Below are positions 23,687-34,869 of a DNA stretch of 64,000 bases, piece after piece. Source of the stretch: Cymbidium sinense (lineage: Eukaryota > Streptophyta > Magnoliopsida > Asparagales > Orchidaceae); assembly GCA_021442155.1 (NCBI GenBank), contig JAKCPB010000045.1:434001-498000 (forward strand), in the 5' to 3' direction. The position numbers and the translations under genes are program-made. The notes beneath the pieces are model-generated. The model saw only the letters and a list, made by a program, of their open reading frames with translations. It was not told where the DNA came from and searched no databases. Every line of letters starts with the position of its first letter. Positions within the stretch are counted from its first letter, which is position 1.

Positions 23687-24043
23687 ATGAGTTCAAGGCA
23701 CTTGACAACATCGACAAGCAATCAAGATCGTTCAATTTATTGTCACTATAACTTATAATGTACGATATTTACAGTCTATAGAGGTGAAAATTGTGGACGA
23801 AGATTCTATCTCCAAATAGGAATGTGATGATTGCAACTATCGTGATGGATGGACAAAGTTACGCATTTCTTTTCCGACATGAATAATCCGAGTAGAGTGG
23901 TTTCTGAGAAAACAGTTCTACTAAATTTTAGGTCTCTCAAATATAAGATGCTATAAATTAAAATTATGATAGCTATTTGGTTTATAGTGTTTGCAATAGT
24001 ATTAGGTTTTGTAAGAGTTGTATGTTCTGAAATATTATGTTAA
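23687..24043 (+). pseudogene. Decayed GRF-type zinc finger with C-terminal membrane helix
   Basis: From ATG 23687 the first frame reads MSSRHLTTSTSNQDRSIYCHY, then a stop, then CTIFTVYRGENCGRRFYLQ. This fits the GRF-type zinc finger (C.C...PGRRF..C). After frame changes it continues CDDCNY, then WMDKVTHFFSDMNNPSRVVSE and a run of about 20 hydrophobic residues IMIAIWFIVFAIVLGFV before a TAA at 24041. Small plant GRF-finger proteins often end in such a helix. At least two stops and two frameshifts show it is dead. It sits between two direct repeats next to a Mutator-like transposase, so it may be cargo captured by a transposon. Family assignment is by motif only. Confidence 0.42.
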
Positions 24044-24629
24044 AAAAAAAGTATGATTGTGAACTACACTTTCCTATTTATGTAATCATTTATTTTATGT
24101 TTTGAAGAACAGTGTTGAATTGTTATAGTTTTCCTATGTGTATTTTGTGCTTGAGCTTCCATTATATAAGATGTTCAATAGATTCAATGTTTGCATTATT
24201 ACTTAGAAGGAACTTAAAGCAAGCAAAATTTGAGAATAATCCACATGATTGTCTTTAAGATTGGAAATGAACATTACTTCAATTATTGTTGAAATAGCTA
24301 CACTTTATGAGTTCAATTATCGAAATAGCTACAAGTTTTTATTGCAATCAAATGAAGAATACAAAGGCTTTAAAGGGGAAATTCTCAAAGCTACTGCTCA
24401 AACGAGCTACAAATCACCTAAAGAAAAATTCCCCTAACTAATACAAAAATAGAAAATAAGAAAAACATTATCCGCCTAAAGCCTCACCAGAAGTTGAATA
24501 TCTGCGTAAAGAACATAGTTGTTGCAAAGCTTTAGACCTGTAAAAAAAATAAAAACAAAAATAATAAAAAAAATACTCAAGGTGAAATGAGAAAAAAAAG
24601 CAAATGAGCATAATATTTAAGTAAAGAGG
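24044..24629. other. AT-rich stretch, nothing recognised
   Basis: No coding frame with a recognisable product; the open frame at 24249-24437 is unassigned. Confidence 0.35.
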
Positions 24630-24735
24630 TTTATACATTCATACCACTCAAAACTATATATATTATCTATTTAACACACAAAATATAAATATTACTCATA
24701 TGCCACTCTAAACTATTTTAGTACTCCAAAATAGG
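24630..24735. repeat. Direct repeat, right copy
   Basis: Partner of the repeat at 22961-23067, in the same orientation, 1.67 kb away. Confidence 0.85.
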
Positions 24736-24739
24736 CTAA

Positions 24740-25870
24740 AGCTCAGTTAAAATCTATTTGAGGAGCAACAACATATGTGAGCATCTAAACTTCAATAAGA
24801 AGGGTTCCAATCACATATAATGCTACCAACCAAAGAAAGAAAGAGAAAATATCAAAGCTATCACAGCCTTGCAAAAACACCCTATCACAGACTAAAACAC
24901 CCAATCAAGGTAGTACTTAAATAGAATAGATCATAAATAGCAGGATAGCAAAGCAACCCAAGCAACCAAAGACAACCACCACCAACAAGGAGGAAAACAA
25001 CAAGACAATAAGAGAATCCTAGCCCAAGACCACTCAAAACCACATAATCCACAAAGCTTGAGTAGCAGCACCTAGAGAACAAAAAAGAAGGAAGAGCAAC
25101 AACCATCAAACCAAACACAATCAACTAGGAAGTAGCAACTGGCCAAGACTAGTAACCCAATAAACCACCATGACCACCACATAGCTGGGCAATCAAACAG
25201 AAGAGCACCATACCATAATAGAACAAGCAAACCAAGGAAAAATAGACGGAAAAGGCCACAACAGAAATAACAACCACTTCCTAGGCCACATAGTAGAGAC
25301 AACAACCACTTCCTAGGCCACACAGTAGAGATAAAAACCACTTCCCTGGCCACAGCAGAAACAACAACCCCTTCCAAAATCCAACAGAAACAACAACTCC
25401 TTCCAAAACCTAGTAGAAACAACAACCCCTTCCAAAACCTAGCAGAAATAACAACTCCTTCCAAAACCCAGCAGCCACCATTAAAGGAACCACAACAACC
25501 GGCCCAAACCAACAGCCCAATAAATCACCACGGCTACCAAACAGCTGGGCAACCAAACAGAAGAGCACCATAACATAACAGAACAAAGCCAAGAAGGTAG
25601 AACCACTTAGAACCAGTAAAACCAAACTCTTTTGCAACCCTCTATCAGCAGGACAATGGCTGCAAGCATAACCAATCAAACCAACCCACAAACAAACACA
25701 AATCAACCAGCACCAAAACAGAGAACACATAAGGCCAATAAACCCCAAACCCCAACATAGGAAGCACCAAATAAAACCCCAGCATAATAAGACAGAACAA
25801 AACCAAGAAGGCAGAATCAGCAAGCTAAGTCTACGAGAAGCAACCAGTAATTGCCCCTAACTCATATAGG
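24740..25870 (-). repeat. Low-complexity block (GT-rich on minus strand) with minisatellite, possibly LINE 3' end
   Basis: The plus strand is almost free of long T runs and full of AACAACAACC; the minus strand is G/T-rich. A minisatellite with a 29-33-bp period occupies 25260-25475 (units such as CAACAACCCCTTCCAAAAC...AGAAA, about seven copies). A longer direct repeat (AGCTGGGCAAYCAAACAGAAG) brackets it at 25181 and 25541. The block around 24763-24870 resembles 40155-40260 inside Harbinger B. G/T-rich low-complexity tails of this kind occur at the 3' ends of plant LINEs, but no RT or poly(A) was found. The long minus-strand open frames (24885-25823) are products of the composition. Confidence 0.5.
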
Positions 25871-26344
25871 ATGAACGACATCAAACTCTTCACATCCTAG
25901 AGAAGGTTGCAAAGATAGGTAAACAATGAGTGAACTCTATAATACATAAACATTTCTTTAATTGTTCTTCATGTAAATGCACATCTGTAATTGCATTCAT
26001 ATATGACATGTGCATGAAAACAACAAAAAATATAAATCTCAAAATCAGATTTTGCTAATCAAAACTAACAACAAAATCTTGTATGTCATTCCCATCTCTA
26101 TAACATATAATAGGAAGTTTTACGAGCATTCTAATTGCACCGTAAACATTATTTGAGGAGCCAACACTTATTTCAACTGGGGGCATTGAGTCTAAAATTT
26201 GATTTAAGGGGTTTTTACATGTGCTCCGATGATGACCCCATTGGCAGCACCTTCCAGATTTGTGAACATTTTCTGTTCTATAATTTTGGCATTCTAAAAA
26301 CTTTTTATTCTTATTTTTTTGGGTTGACCTCTAGGACGTAATGT
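25871..26344. other. Unassigned stretch before the MULE pseudogene
   Basis: No feature recognised; it may belong to the 3' part of the Mutator-like element. Confidence 0.3.
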
Positions 26345-28440
26345 GTTTGAGACTCTAATATCCATACCAGCATCAACAAAAGTCCAATGTTTTTTCCAGG
26401 AAGAGTAGCTATTGCACCTTCATAAGCCATCCGATATCTATTAGAGTAAGGGAATAAGTTATTATCAACTCTGGTTAAAAATAATAAGTATGTAATTGAA
26501 ATATTAAACTTGCAATTACCTTATAACATGGTAGTGTTCATCGAGATAGGTGTGCCACAATGGGTGGTCTTTCATCCCTAGTAATGCAACTGCATGGATA
26601 CAAGGAAATCCAATAACTTGCTAAAAATTACAAGTGCATTCTTTTTTAAATATATCTACTTCTTCCCTTTTTAAATATATCTACTTATTCCCTTCAATCT
26701 CTGCCTTAAATGCTATAGAATGCCTGATAATAAAATTTTCTTTTCTTGTACTAATTTTTCTAATGTGTTCTTCAACAAATGACACCAAGTGTCCCCTCCG
26801 ATTGTAGAGGTTATCTTTCTCTATGCTCGTTGCTTCATATGCATACCTTTTAGAATGTCCACCAAATCCGCCATGAGTTTTCTGAACTTCTCTAATCCAT
26901 GAATTAAATGATTCTGCTATATTATTTGTATTATAGTGATTTTTTATATCAACTATAAATTCTGATTTAGACCACATATATGATAATGACACTAGATAAG
27001 AGTGTATTTGGGGGTTGATATTAAATATTTCTTCCTTCTTTTTTTCAAACTCATGTTTTGTATATGCATTAGTAGTTGTCCACACTAAATTTCTAAGCTT
27101 ATGACTATCACCATAGTAGAAGAATTTTTTCAAATTTTTTAATAAATACCTTATACATACCTTGTGCTTTGCATTTAGAAAGATAGCCTTAATGGCCTCA
27201 CACAAACCTTTCTCCATATATGAAATAAAGGCTAAGGGATCTACCTCGCATGCAAATGACTCCAATAAATTTGTTAAGAACCACTCCCTAGTCTTCTTCA
27301 ATTTAGTCTTAACCATGACAAAGGCAATTGTAAAAAGACCATTATTGCCATCTAGAGAATTTACTGATAGTAGCACCCTCAAGTATTTTGATTTCAAGTG
27401 GCATGCATTTAAGCCTATTAGAGGCCTACACCTAGCCAAAAATCCATCAATACAAACTCTAAAGCTTACATAAAATATCATGAATGAATTATGAACCATG
27501 TCATATACAAATGTGATATGTGAACATGGATTTCTACTAATGGCTCTGCTCAAAGTGTCGGTACCCACTTGTGATTCTCATCAATCGATCCAAAAACAAG
27601 ATCTCGAGCTAGTTCTCTAGATCGTCACAACTGCATATAAGGCAATGACAATCCATAAACATTTTCTAAGCTATTGTTGATAAGCTTTGGTGGTATATCA
27701 GTATTCTTCTTCATAATATATTCTATTTCATGAGCCACCCAACTCGATGTTGCCTATTTATTTTAGCCCAATTGACCCCTAGGCATAAATGTGTACTTGT
27801 TAACTTTCTCACTTGGAACGTATGACCATTAGTACACATAGATGCTCTTATTCTTCATAGGCATCCTCGATGTGCACAAGTAGCTATCACTCGAGTTTTA
27901 TCACTCGATTTGATCTTCACATCAAAATTTTTTATGATTGCTTTACTGTGGAGCACTTGCTTAAAGCTCATTACATATTTAAAACATAAACCCAATGATA
28001 GAGCACCACTTTCTTGTGTTTCACTGCTCAAAAATCCCTCATTTAATGGATCAACTCTCACATCATCTCTAATTTGTGTATTTATTGAACACATTGCACC
28101 ATCATCTTCAACTTCATTATCATGTATTAAAACCACAACTTCAACATGATGATTTTCATTGTAATTATGGAGTGCTTCTATCAGATCATCATTACTACTA
28201 ATGTATTCTTTAGGCGACGTTCCATAAATATGATAATGCAATTTAAAATCATGATCTCTCAATGAAGAGCAAATTTATATAACCTTGTCTCTAAGCACAA
28301 ATACACTTAGTAAATATTTGTCAAGCTTGAAAGACTTCTGTTTTCCACCTTCATATTTCTTTCTATTCTGATTTTTCACTTTTATCCAATGTCCACCAAA
28401 TTTTAAAATAATGCAATATTGAACCTCGTGCATCTTTCTA
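26345..28440 (-). pseudogene. Mutator-like (MuDR/MULE) transposase, broken
   Basis: Reading leftward on the minus strand: a PB1-like start (LKFGGHWIKVK...KYEGGKQKSF) near 28400; the MuDR N-terminal domain (LGLCFKYVMSFKQVLHSKAI...DKTRVIATCAHRGC) around 27860-28010; then a region broken by frameshifts; then the catalytic core IDGFLARCRPLIGLNACHLKSKYLRVLLSV...DGNNGLFTIAFVMV. The motif usually DG.HLKG reads NACHLKS, and the usual ISDR reads ISYM, so two catalytic Asp are replaced by Asn and Tyr; the Glu in NNIAESFNSWI remains. The SWIM zinc finger (CTCNF*QVIGFPCIHAVALLG) carries an in-frame TAG. A plausible 82-bp intron (26438-26519) precedes a last exon with YRMAYEGAIATLPG. Clear terminal inverted repeats were not found. 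Confidence 0.85.
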
Positions 28441-28728
28441 TCACTTACACATAAATATAAATTGTGTAAGCAAACACAAGTCGAAAAAAGAAAGTAGAGA
28501 AAAAAATTAGGTCGTATAAATAATAAATTAATACCACAAAATTAGTTTCTTTCAAGTCTTTAATCATTAATAAATTTTCTAAAATGTTGATGCACATTAA
28601 CTTTCTCATTTTACTCTTTGTATAGATAAAGTCAATTATGAAACCATGAAAACTAAAAATAAAGTTAGTCAATTTTTTCCAATTGATTTATCAACTTCAG
28701 CTACTATGATTTTTTCAAGTTTAGATGT
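28441..28728. other. Spacer between MULE pseudogene and the tandem unit
   Basis: AT-rich, no recognised feature. Confidence 0.35.
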
Positions 28729-29572
28729 TGTGGTATTTATTTTTGGATGTGGGAGGACACCATGCAGATTGTAGGAGGTACTTATTGAAGTGATCAAGTA
28801 CGACATTGAGGTATGATATACTACCTCCAAAGATAGAGGTATCACCCTTCAATGGACCTAATAACCTAATAAGGACCCCTAAGGCATGATGGTCTTCAAA
28901 TATACTAGAGTTTTCCTGCTTTACATAGATGAATAAAGTAGGGTTTATATTAAATCAAGTTCTAAAGTTCCCAATGGAGGCAAGCCTCCATAGTTAATTA
29001 TATCATTGGAAATAAAATTCTCTAAGAATACTCGATTAAAGTAGACAATTTGGATCTCCAAAGACTTCAAGACTAGACTATCAAAGGATTGATTATACTG
29101 GTAAAATCAAATGGAAAAGTTCAAGGAGAAGACTTATTTTGGAAGTTGTGGTGTTTTTTTTGGATGTAGGGGGGGGAGAGGGACACCAGATCGTAGAGAG
29201 TACTTATTGAAGTAATTAGGTATGAGATCAAGGAATGATATACTATATTGGAAGATAGAGACATCGCCCTTCAATGGATCTAATCACCAAATAAGGACTC
29301 CTAAGGTATGATGGGTCTTTAAATGTACCAATGATTTTTCCCTACTTTACATAGATAAATAAAGCAGAGTTTACATTAAACCAGGCTCTAAAGTTCTTAT
29401 TGAGGCAAGCCTCTATAGTTAATTGTATCTTAAAGAATGAAATTTCTTAAGAATACTCTCGATTAAAGTAGACAATTATCATCTCCAAAGATTTTAAGGT
29501 TAGACTATCAAAGGATTGGTTATATTTGAAAAATCAACTGGGAAAATTCAAGGAGAAGACTTATTTTTGAAA
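28729..29572 (+). repeat. Module A in tandem duplicate
   Basis: Two copies of about 418 bp start at 28729 and 29147, both with TGTGGTRTTT...GGGACACCA and TACTTATTGAAG. A third copy starts at 37025 in the other large unit. They share ATGGACCTAATMACCTAATAA and GGAGGCAAGCC phrases. Confidence 0.88.
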
Positions 29573-31842
29573 GCCAAAGGGAATAGGTAGGGAATGCTCA
29601 TGATATTATGAAGCATAGTGAGCATTTCAATCTATAATATGGTTGGGTTTTATAATTTTGAAGTTGGAGAGATTTATATGATTTGAGTTAACATTTTATT
29701 AGATTACTAGAGCTTTTAATCCAGCAATACAAGAATGTGGAAATGCCTAAGAGGCGAGGATTTATGCTTGTATCCTGAACAAAATAACTAACTCGGATCC
29801 TAAATCTAGGGGACTTTAGCATAAGCTAAAGCATGACCTAAATCTAAGTAAAAATGGGCATAGGGTTTACCTTCATAAGAGAGGATAAACATCTTAACTG
29901 CTGGACTAATAATCGCCTGAAGTCACTGCCAGCTAACTCCTCCTATGATTTTAAAATTATGTAGGAAAGTCTTATAAATTTTCAAGATAGTTGGGCTATC
30001 ATTTATTTAGAGAGAGACTAAAGCCCTTAAACCCACTCTTAATAGACTAGAACATGAGTGGTATGAATAATGACTTAATATAATGCAAAATCTTTTCAAA
30101 ATTTTATTTCAATTTCAACACTTCATTTTGACAAAGGCTTTAGGATTTTGAAGCATATATGCATGATGAAATAGAGTTGTTGGCTAAATCAGTAAGAAGG
30201 GGTATTTTTCACCATAAGGGATACCTTTATAGGCCAAGCATTCCCCTATCATGCAAGGATAGAAATCCCTTATTTTCAAGGGTGAGATAATATGATATGC
30301 ATGTTGTGAAACATTCAACCATTCAGATAAAGGGTTGCTAAATCTTTTAATTATCTTATTTAATGCCTAGGCTTTATGGTGAAGTTTTGAGTTATTTAAA
30401 ATTTAATTATGAGTGATTAATTAGGGTAAAAAATTAATTTTTTCCTAAGAGCCTAATCGCCTTCAGGCCACACATTAAAGCATCAATCATAAGAAACTAT
30501 GAAAGCATGTTATTTTAAATGCACAATTTAAACATAACATCAATAAATTTTATAAAACTAACATAAAAGAATAAAAGGCCGATGCGATCGGGTACCACCG
30601 TACAACCCGAAAAAAAAAGATGGGTAGCTCAACTCTACTCTAATACAGCCCAAAATTATAAAATAATAATTACAATTTATAATGAATAAATGCTATGGTG
30701 GTGGGGGTCTTCATTCTTCATTCTTCATGTCTTCATTTCTTCATGTCTCCATTTGATTTGATTTACTCCACTTCACAAGCATCACATAGCCACATGACAA
30801 AGCCTTTTAGCCAATGCTCATCCTTATTCCCCATAACACTAATCCTAATTTCTAATGCAAAGATTACATTGAAAATAGAAAATGTAAATCTAACTACACC
30901 TACAAAATAGGGGTTAGCTAAACACACATACAATCTTAAGCAGTTATACTTATAATTCAAACTTAGCCTCCTGCACATAGGTAACCAAGCCCACCTGTCC
31001 TAACTTGGATTTTGGGTAAGGGTTTAAGCAGCCTACAAAGAGAGAATTTATATATTTTTTAAGCAATCCCTTAAGCACAACCCTTTACAGAAAATAACAT
31101 TAGACAAACAATGGCCTAACATCCAGTCTACTAATCATACACCTAACATCTAGTCTAAAATAATACATCATAACTAAAACATACATCATGTTTTGCACCG
31201 TCTTAACTTAGGATTAGAAGTGGTAGCTTAATTTTAATGTGTGTGTTAATGCTTGTGTGTATGTCTTGCTAGGCATTTGAGTTGTATTTTCTAAGTTTGG
31301 AAATGTTCAATTTAACATTAAAGGTTAGTTTCACTTGAAGTTGTTTAATTGAATTGAGAATTTTAATTTGTGTTTTCTTTTGTTTCATATGATTACACTT
31401 AGCAACAAAGTGTTATAAAGAGAAGAAAGAGGATTTCCCTCTTCTATCCCTACTTTAAGTAATTTTTTAAAGCATGTTAATTTGATTTAGTTCTCTTTAG
31501 TGAATGGCTTATTAAATAATTTAATTAATCCTAAATTTAGGTTCACCTTAAATGATCCTATTCAATATGAAAGATATCTTAAGATTAACTTGATTGAACT
31601 ACTACCACATGACATATATTAAGCCATTCCTTTCTATCACACATAGCATGCATGTGATTAAATTCTAAGTGTAGCTATACATGCAACATGTTTTAGCACA
31701 CTTAAATGATGAATGCATGTGTACATTTAAAATTTACATTTTCATTGATTCAATTATTTAATATATGTAAATTTAAAGCTTTATCAAAATTCATACAAAA
31801 GTACATAAGATGAAATTTAATAGGTACGTGTCGTTGTTAGAC

Positions 31843-32440
31843 CAGGGAAGTGAGGTAATCAAATGACCCCCTTGGGGCTACTTAAAGCCCCATGTTCCCG
31901 AGATATCAGACTATATACCCGCTTGCATTCAAGCATATGTAATTTGTATACATGAACATAAGAAAGAAAGCTCCAAATCACATGACTAATTAATTCAATG
32001 ACTTAGCCAATCATGAATGCATGTATTTTTAATAGAAAAGGGATTTTCTTCTTTAATCACATATACATACACATGTATAAATGCATAAACAAGTACAATC
32101 ATTATTAACCAGGGCAGTGAGGTAATCAAATGACCTCCTTGGGGCTAGCTAAAGTCTCATATTCCCGGGATGTCCAGACTATATACTTGTTTATTTAGAT
32201 ACATATGAATGTATAAATAACCAAGAGAATGAAAATTATGCAAAACTTGTTTTTTGTTTAATTGAATTATTTATGTATATGAATTAAGGCTCTAGTTAAA
32301 TTCTAATGTAAAAATACATAATAATGAAATCAAATGGGTATGTGCCATTATTAAACTAGGGAAGTGAGGTAATCAGATGACCTCCTTGGGGCTACTTAAA
32401 GCCACGTATTTCTGAGATGTCTAGACTATATACCCATTAC
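31843..32440 (+). repeat. Structured repeat, three copies (about 250-bp spacing)
   Basis: A block of about 85 bp, AGTGAGGTAATCAAATGACC...CTTGGGGCTA...GACTATATACC, occurs near 31843, 32107 and 32352, and once in copy 2 near 46795. Copy one can fold as a closed three-way arrangement: outer stem GGGAA/TTCCC (31845-31849 with 31895-31899), arm GAGGT/ACCCC, arm GGGGCT/AGCCCC (31874-31879 with 31886-31891). The intervening DNA is AT-rich and diverged. Confidence 0.8.
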
Positions 32441-33838
32441 CATCCAAACTTATGTAAATCAACATGTGAATAAAGGAAAGAGATTTTACTTCATACACTT
32501 TAAACTATAAGCACATGCATCTCTTATGTATTTTTAACTATCATTACTACACATGTCATCATTCATTTATAAGTTTTTGGAAAATACATTTGGATTTAAT
32601 TGTTAAAAAAATCACACATATATTAAGTTAAATCAACACATGCAAACTTTACATAAAGGAAAATCATTTGATTCAATTTAATTTTGAGAAGATGAATGCA
32701 TGATTTTAAGTGACATACAACATTTAACATGACTAGAAAGGAATAAATAAACATAAACATATGATTTCATTCAATTAAATTAATTCTTAAGGATAATCGT
32801 ATCAAATAAGATCATTTAAGGTAAACTAAAGCTTTCTTAATATCATTTTTAATTTCATATTTTGATTTGATTTAAGGATGTGAGAGAAGGTTTGCTGATC
32901 TTAACCCATTCTCATGTTTATTAATTAAATTGATTTAATGAAATATGATTAAGTTGATTTTATGAGTTAATTAGGTTGTAATATGCACTAAACTCATTAA
33001 TTAACCCTTCCCTATGTTACCTTAATATAATTACTCAAATGATTATGAGTCAATATGATATGCACATACTTTGAAAAATAAATCAGCAATGATCCTGAGA
33101 AATGAATGAGCCTAATGCAATTGGCTCATAATTAATGATTAATTAAATCAAGGAACTTAATTAAGCACTCTTATAATTTTCCCACACATGTGGGTTAACT
33201 ATAATTTCCTTAGGATTTTCTTTGGTTGTTGAACACCTAAGGGTCTACCCAAGATTTAATTAACCAAGTTTTGATATGATTATGATTTCAATTTAATTAA
33301 TTAATTGAAAAACTAAACTTAGGGAAATATATTAGGGAGGAGGCCTCAATCCCATTCCATTAGTCCATTCCTTGTTAGATGATGATTAACCTTAATTAAC
33401 TGGCATTTTACTATTAGTGTGATTAATTAATGATTAATTAGCTTAAGAGGGTAATTAAAGCTTAACTAGTCAATTTTCTCAATTAATTAAGTAATAAATC
33501 TCAAGAAAATTATAGGAGGTAGAAGTCATCCCATTAAATTAACCCACAAAGTTTGGGATTAATGGCTTAAGTAATTAAAGATTAATTAATTAATTAATTT
33601 CTTAATTAAACCTTAATTAAGTTTTAATTTATGTTCAAAATTAATTAAAAGTGTTTTTAATGGATTTTAATCTAAAATACCTTTAAAATAGGTATTTATT
33701 TATATATTTTTATTTTTTATAATTAGTTATAATTTTAGAAATTTTCAGCCATTAAAACACATTAATTAAGCCTAATTAGCCCTTAATCCCATTGGCTCCA
33801 TATGGAATCTGATGCGGCGTGCTGATAAGGCACACTTT

Positions 33839-33870
33839 CCACGTGGCACCACGAGATTGGCTATTTAAAT
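33839..33870 (+). promoter_or_regulatory. Promoter-like module (G-box, CCAAT-type box, TATA-like)
   Basis: CCACGTGG (33839-33846), ATTGG (33856-33860) and TATTTAAAT (33862-33870) lie in close order on the plus strand. The corresponding place in copy 2 keeps the order (CCACGTGG 48474-48481, CCACATGG 48503-48510, ATTGG 48515-48519, TATTTAAG 48526-48533). This could be the transcription start region of an LTR read rightward. Activity is inferred. Confidence 0.4.
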
Positions 33871-34869
33871 TATCACCATCAATGTTGAGTCAGCTGGCGG
33901 TAGAACGCGCTTATACAACATTCGATCCAAGATCGGACAACTACAATTAATCCCGTGATGCTAAAGGATTAAAATGGATAATTCCATCAGATTTAATCAT
34001 GATCGTCTGTTCCAATCACACAAAATAAATAGTGTGTGATCCCTGATCTATTGATCGATGCAATCGATCGATTCGAGCTCACCTGAGCTCGGATCGATCT
34101 TAAATTGATCCCACACCTTCGTAAGAAGGATCAGAATGGTTCCAACAACCAAGATCATACGAGATGCAAGTTTTCTTCAAAAAGTTCCAACACATTTTTA
34201 CTCTAAGCTTGGTTTCAATGGCATACGTCATTGGAGCTTAAGACCGGTGCCAAATCCGATTGAGGAAGCTTCGTCTAGTAGATATGAGGCCCTGTTGATC
34301 AGCACAAGCTCTAGTTTAAGGTAGATAGCTTGAAAGGCCAATGCATGAGATGTAGGTGGTTGACGTTGATTGAAGTCCACCCTTCGGCTGTCAAAAAGCT
34401 AGGGAGATGATTCATTCTTGTTCGACTATCTCCAAGGATGGTGTGCAAAGTTAATTATACTTTGGTGGAGTCTTGAGTAAATGGGATCGAATAGAAGGCT
34501 CCCCTATTTTGCTTAAGAAAATATAAGAGTGGGAATGTGGAATGAGCTTGGGAGCTTGGGGGAATGGCAGGGATTCCCCTTAGGTGGCTCAGTTTGAGTG
34601 GTTAAGGGATATGAGGTGGTTGCCAAGGGGGATAGTGGGTGTCCTTGGTAGTTTTAAATGCTCTAATGGTGGAGGTAAGGTGATTTCACCTTCCCATGGG
34701 TCATAGCTGGCCAAACCATCTTTGGGTCAGGTTGGGAAGTATCCTAAGAGTCTAGGTGGACCAATAGAAGAGTGTCAAGCCATCAAGGAATGAAAATGAC
34801 CACTTACATGGGTGGTTTATCTCATGTGATACCCCTAGACCAAGGGTAGATGGTTATTTAGCATTGGAT

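Noticed and set aside
25260..25475. Regularly spaced short repeats that could suggest a CRISPR array
   Set aside because: The repeats directly abut without unique spacers, and the genome is eukaryotic.
24885..25823. Three long minus-strand frames rich in Leu, Trp, Cys and Gly resembling membrane proteins
   Set aside because: They result from a G/T-rich low-complexity strand with a minisatellite; the frames overlap each other and have no family match.
26681..27568. Calling the 295-codon frame an intact, functional transposase
   Set aside because: Two catalytic Asp are replaced, the SWIM finger has a stop, and the N-terminal half is frameshifted.
22961..28440. The 107-bp repeats as terminal inverted repeats of the MULE
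   Set aside because: They are in direct orientation and both lie on the same side of the transposase; no inverted partner was found near 28.4-28.7 kb.
30695..30978. Short overlapping frames on both strands
   Set aside because: No family resemblance and no conservation at the corresponding place in unit 2.
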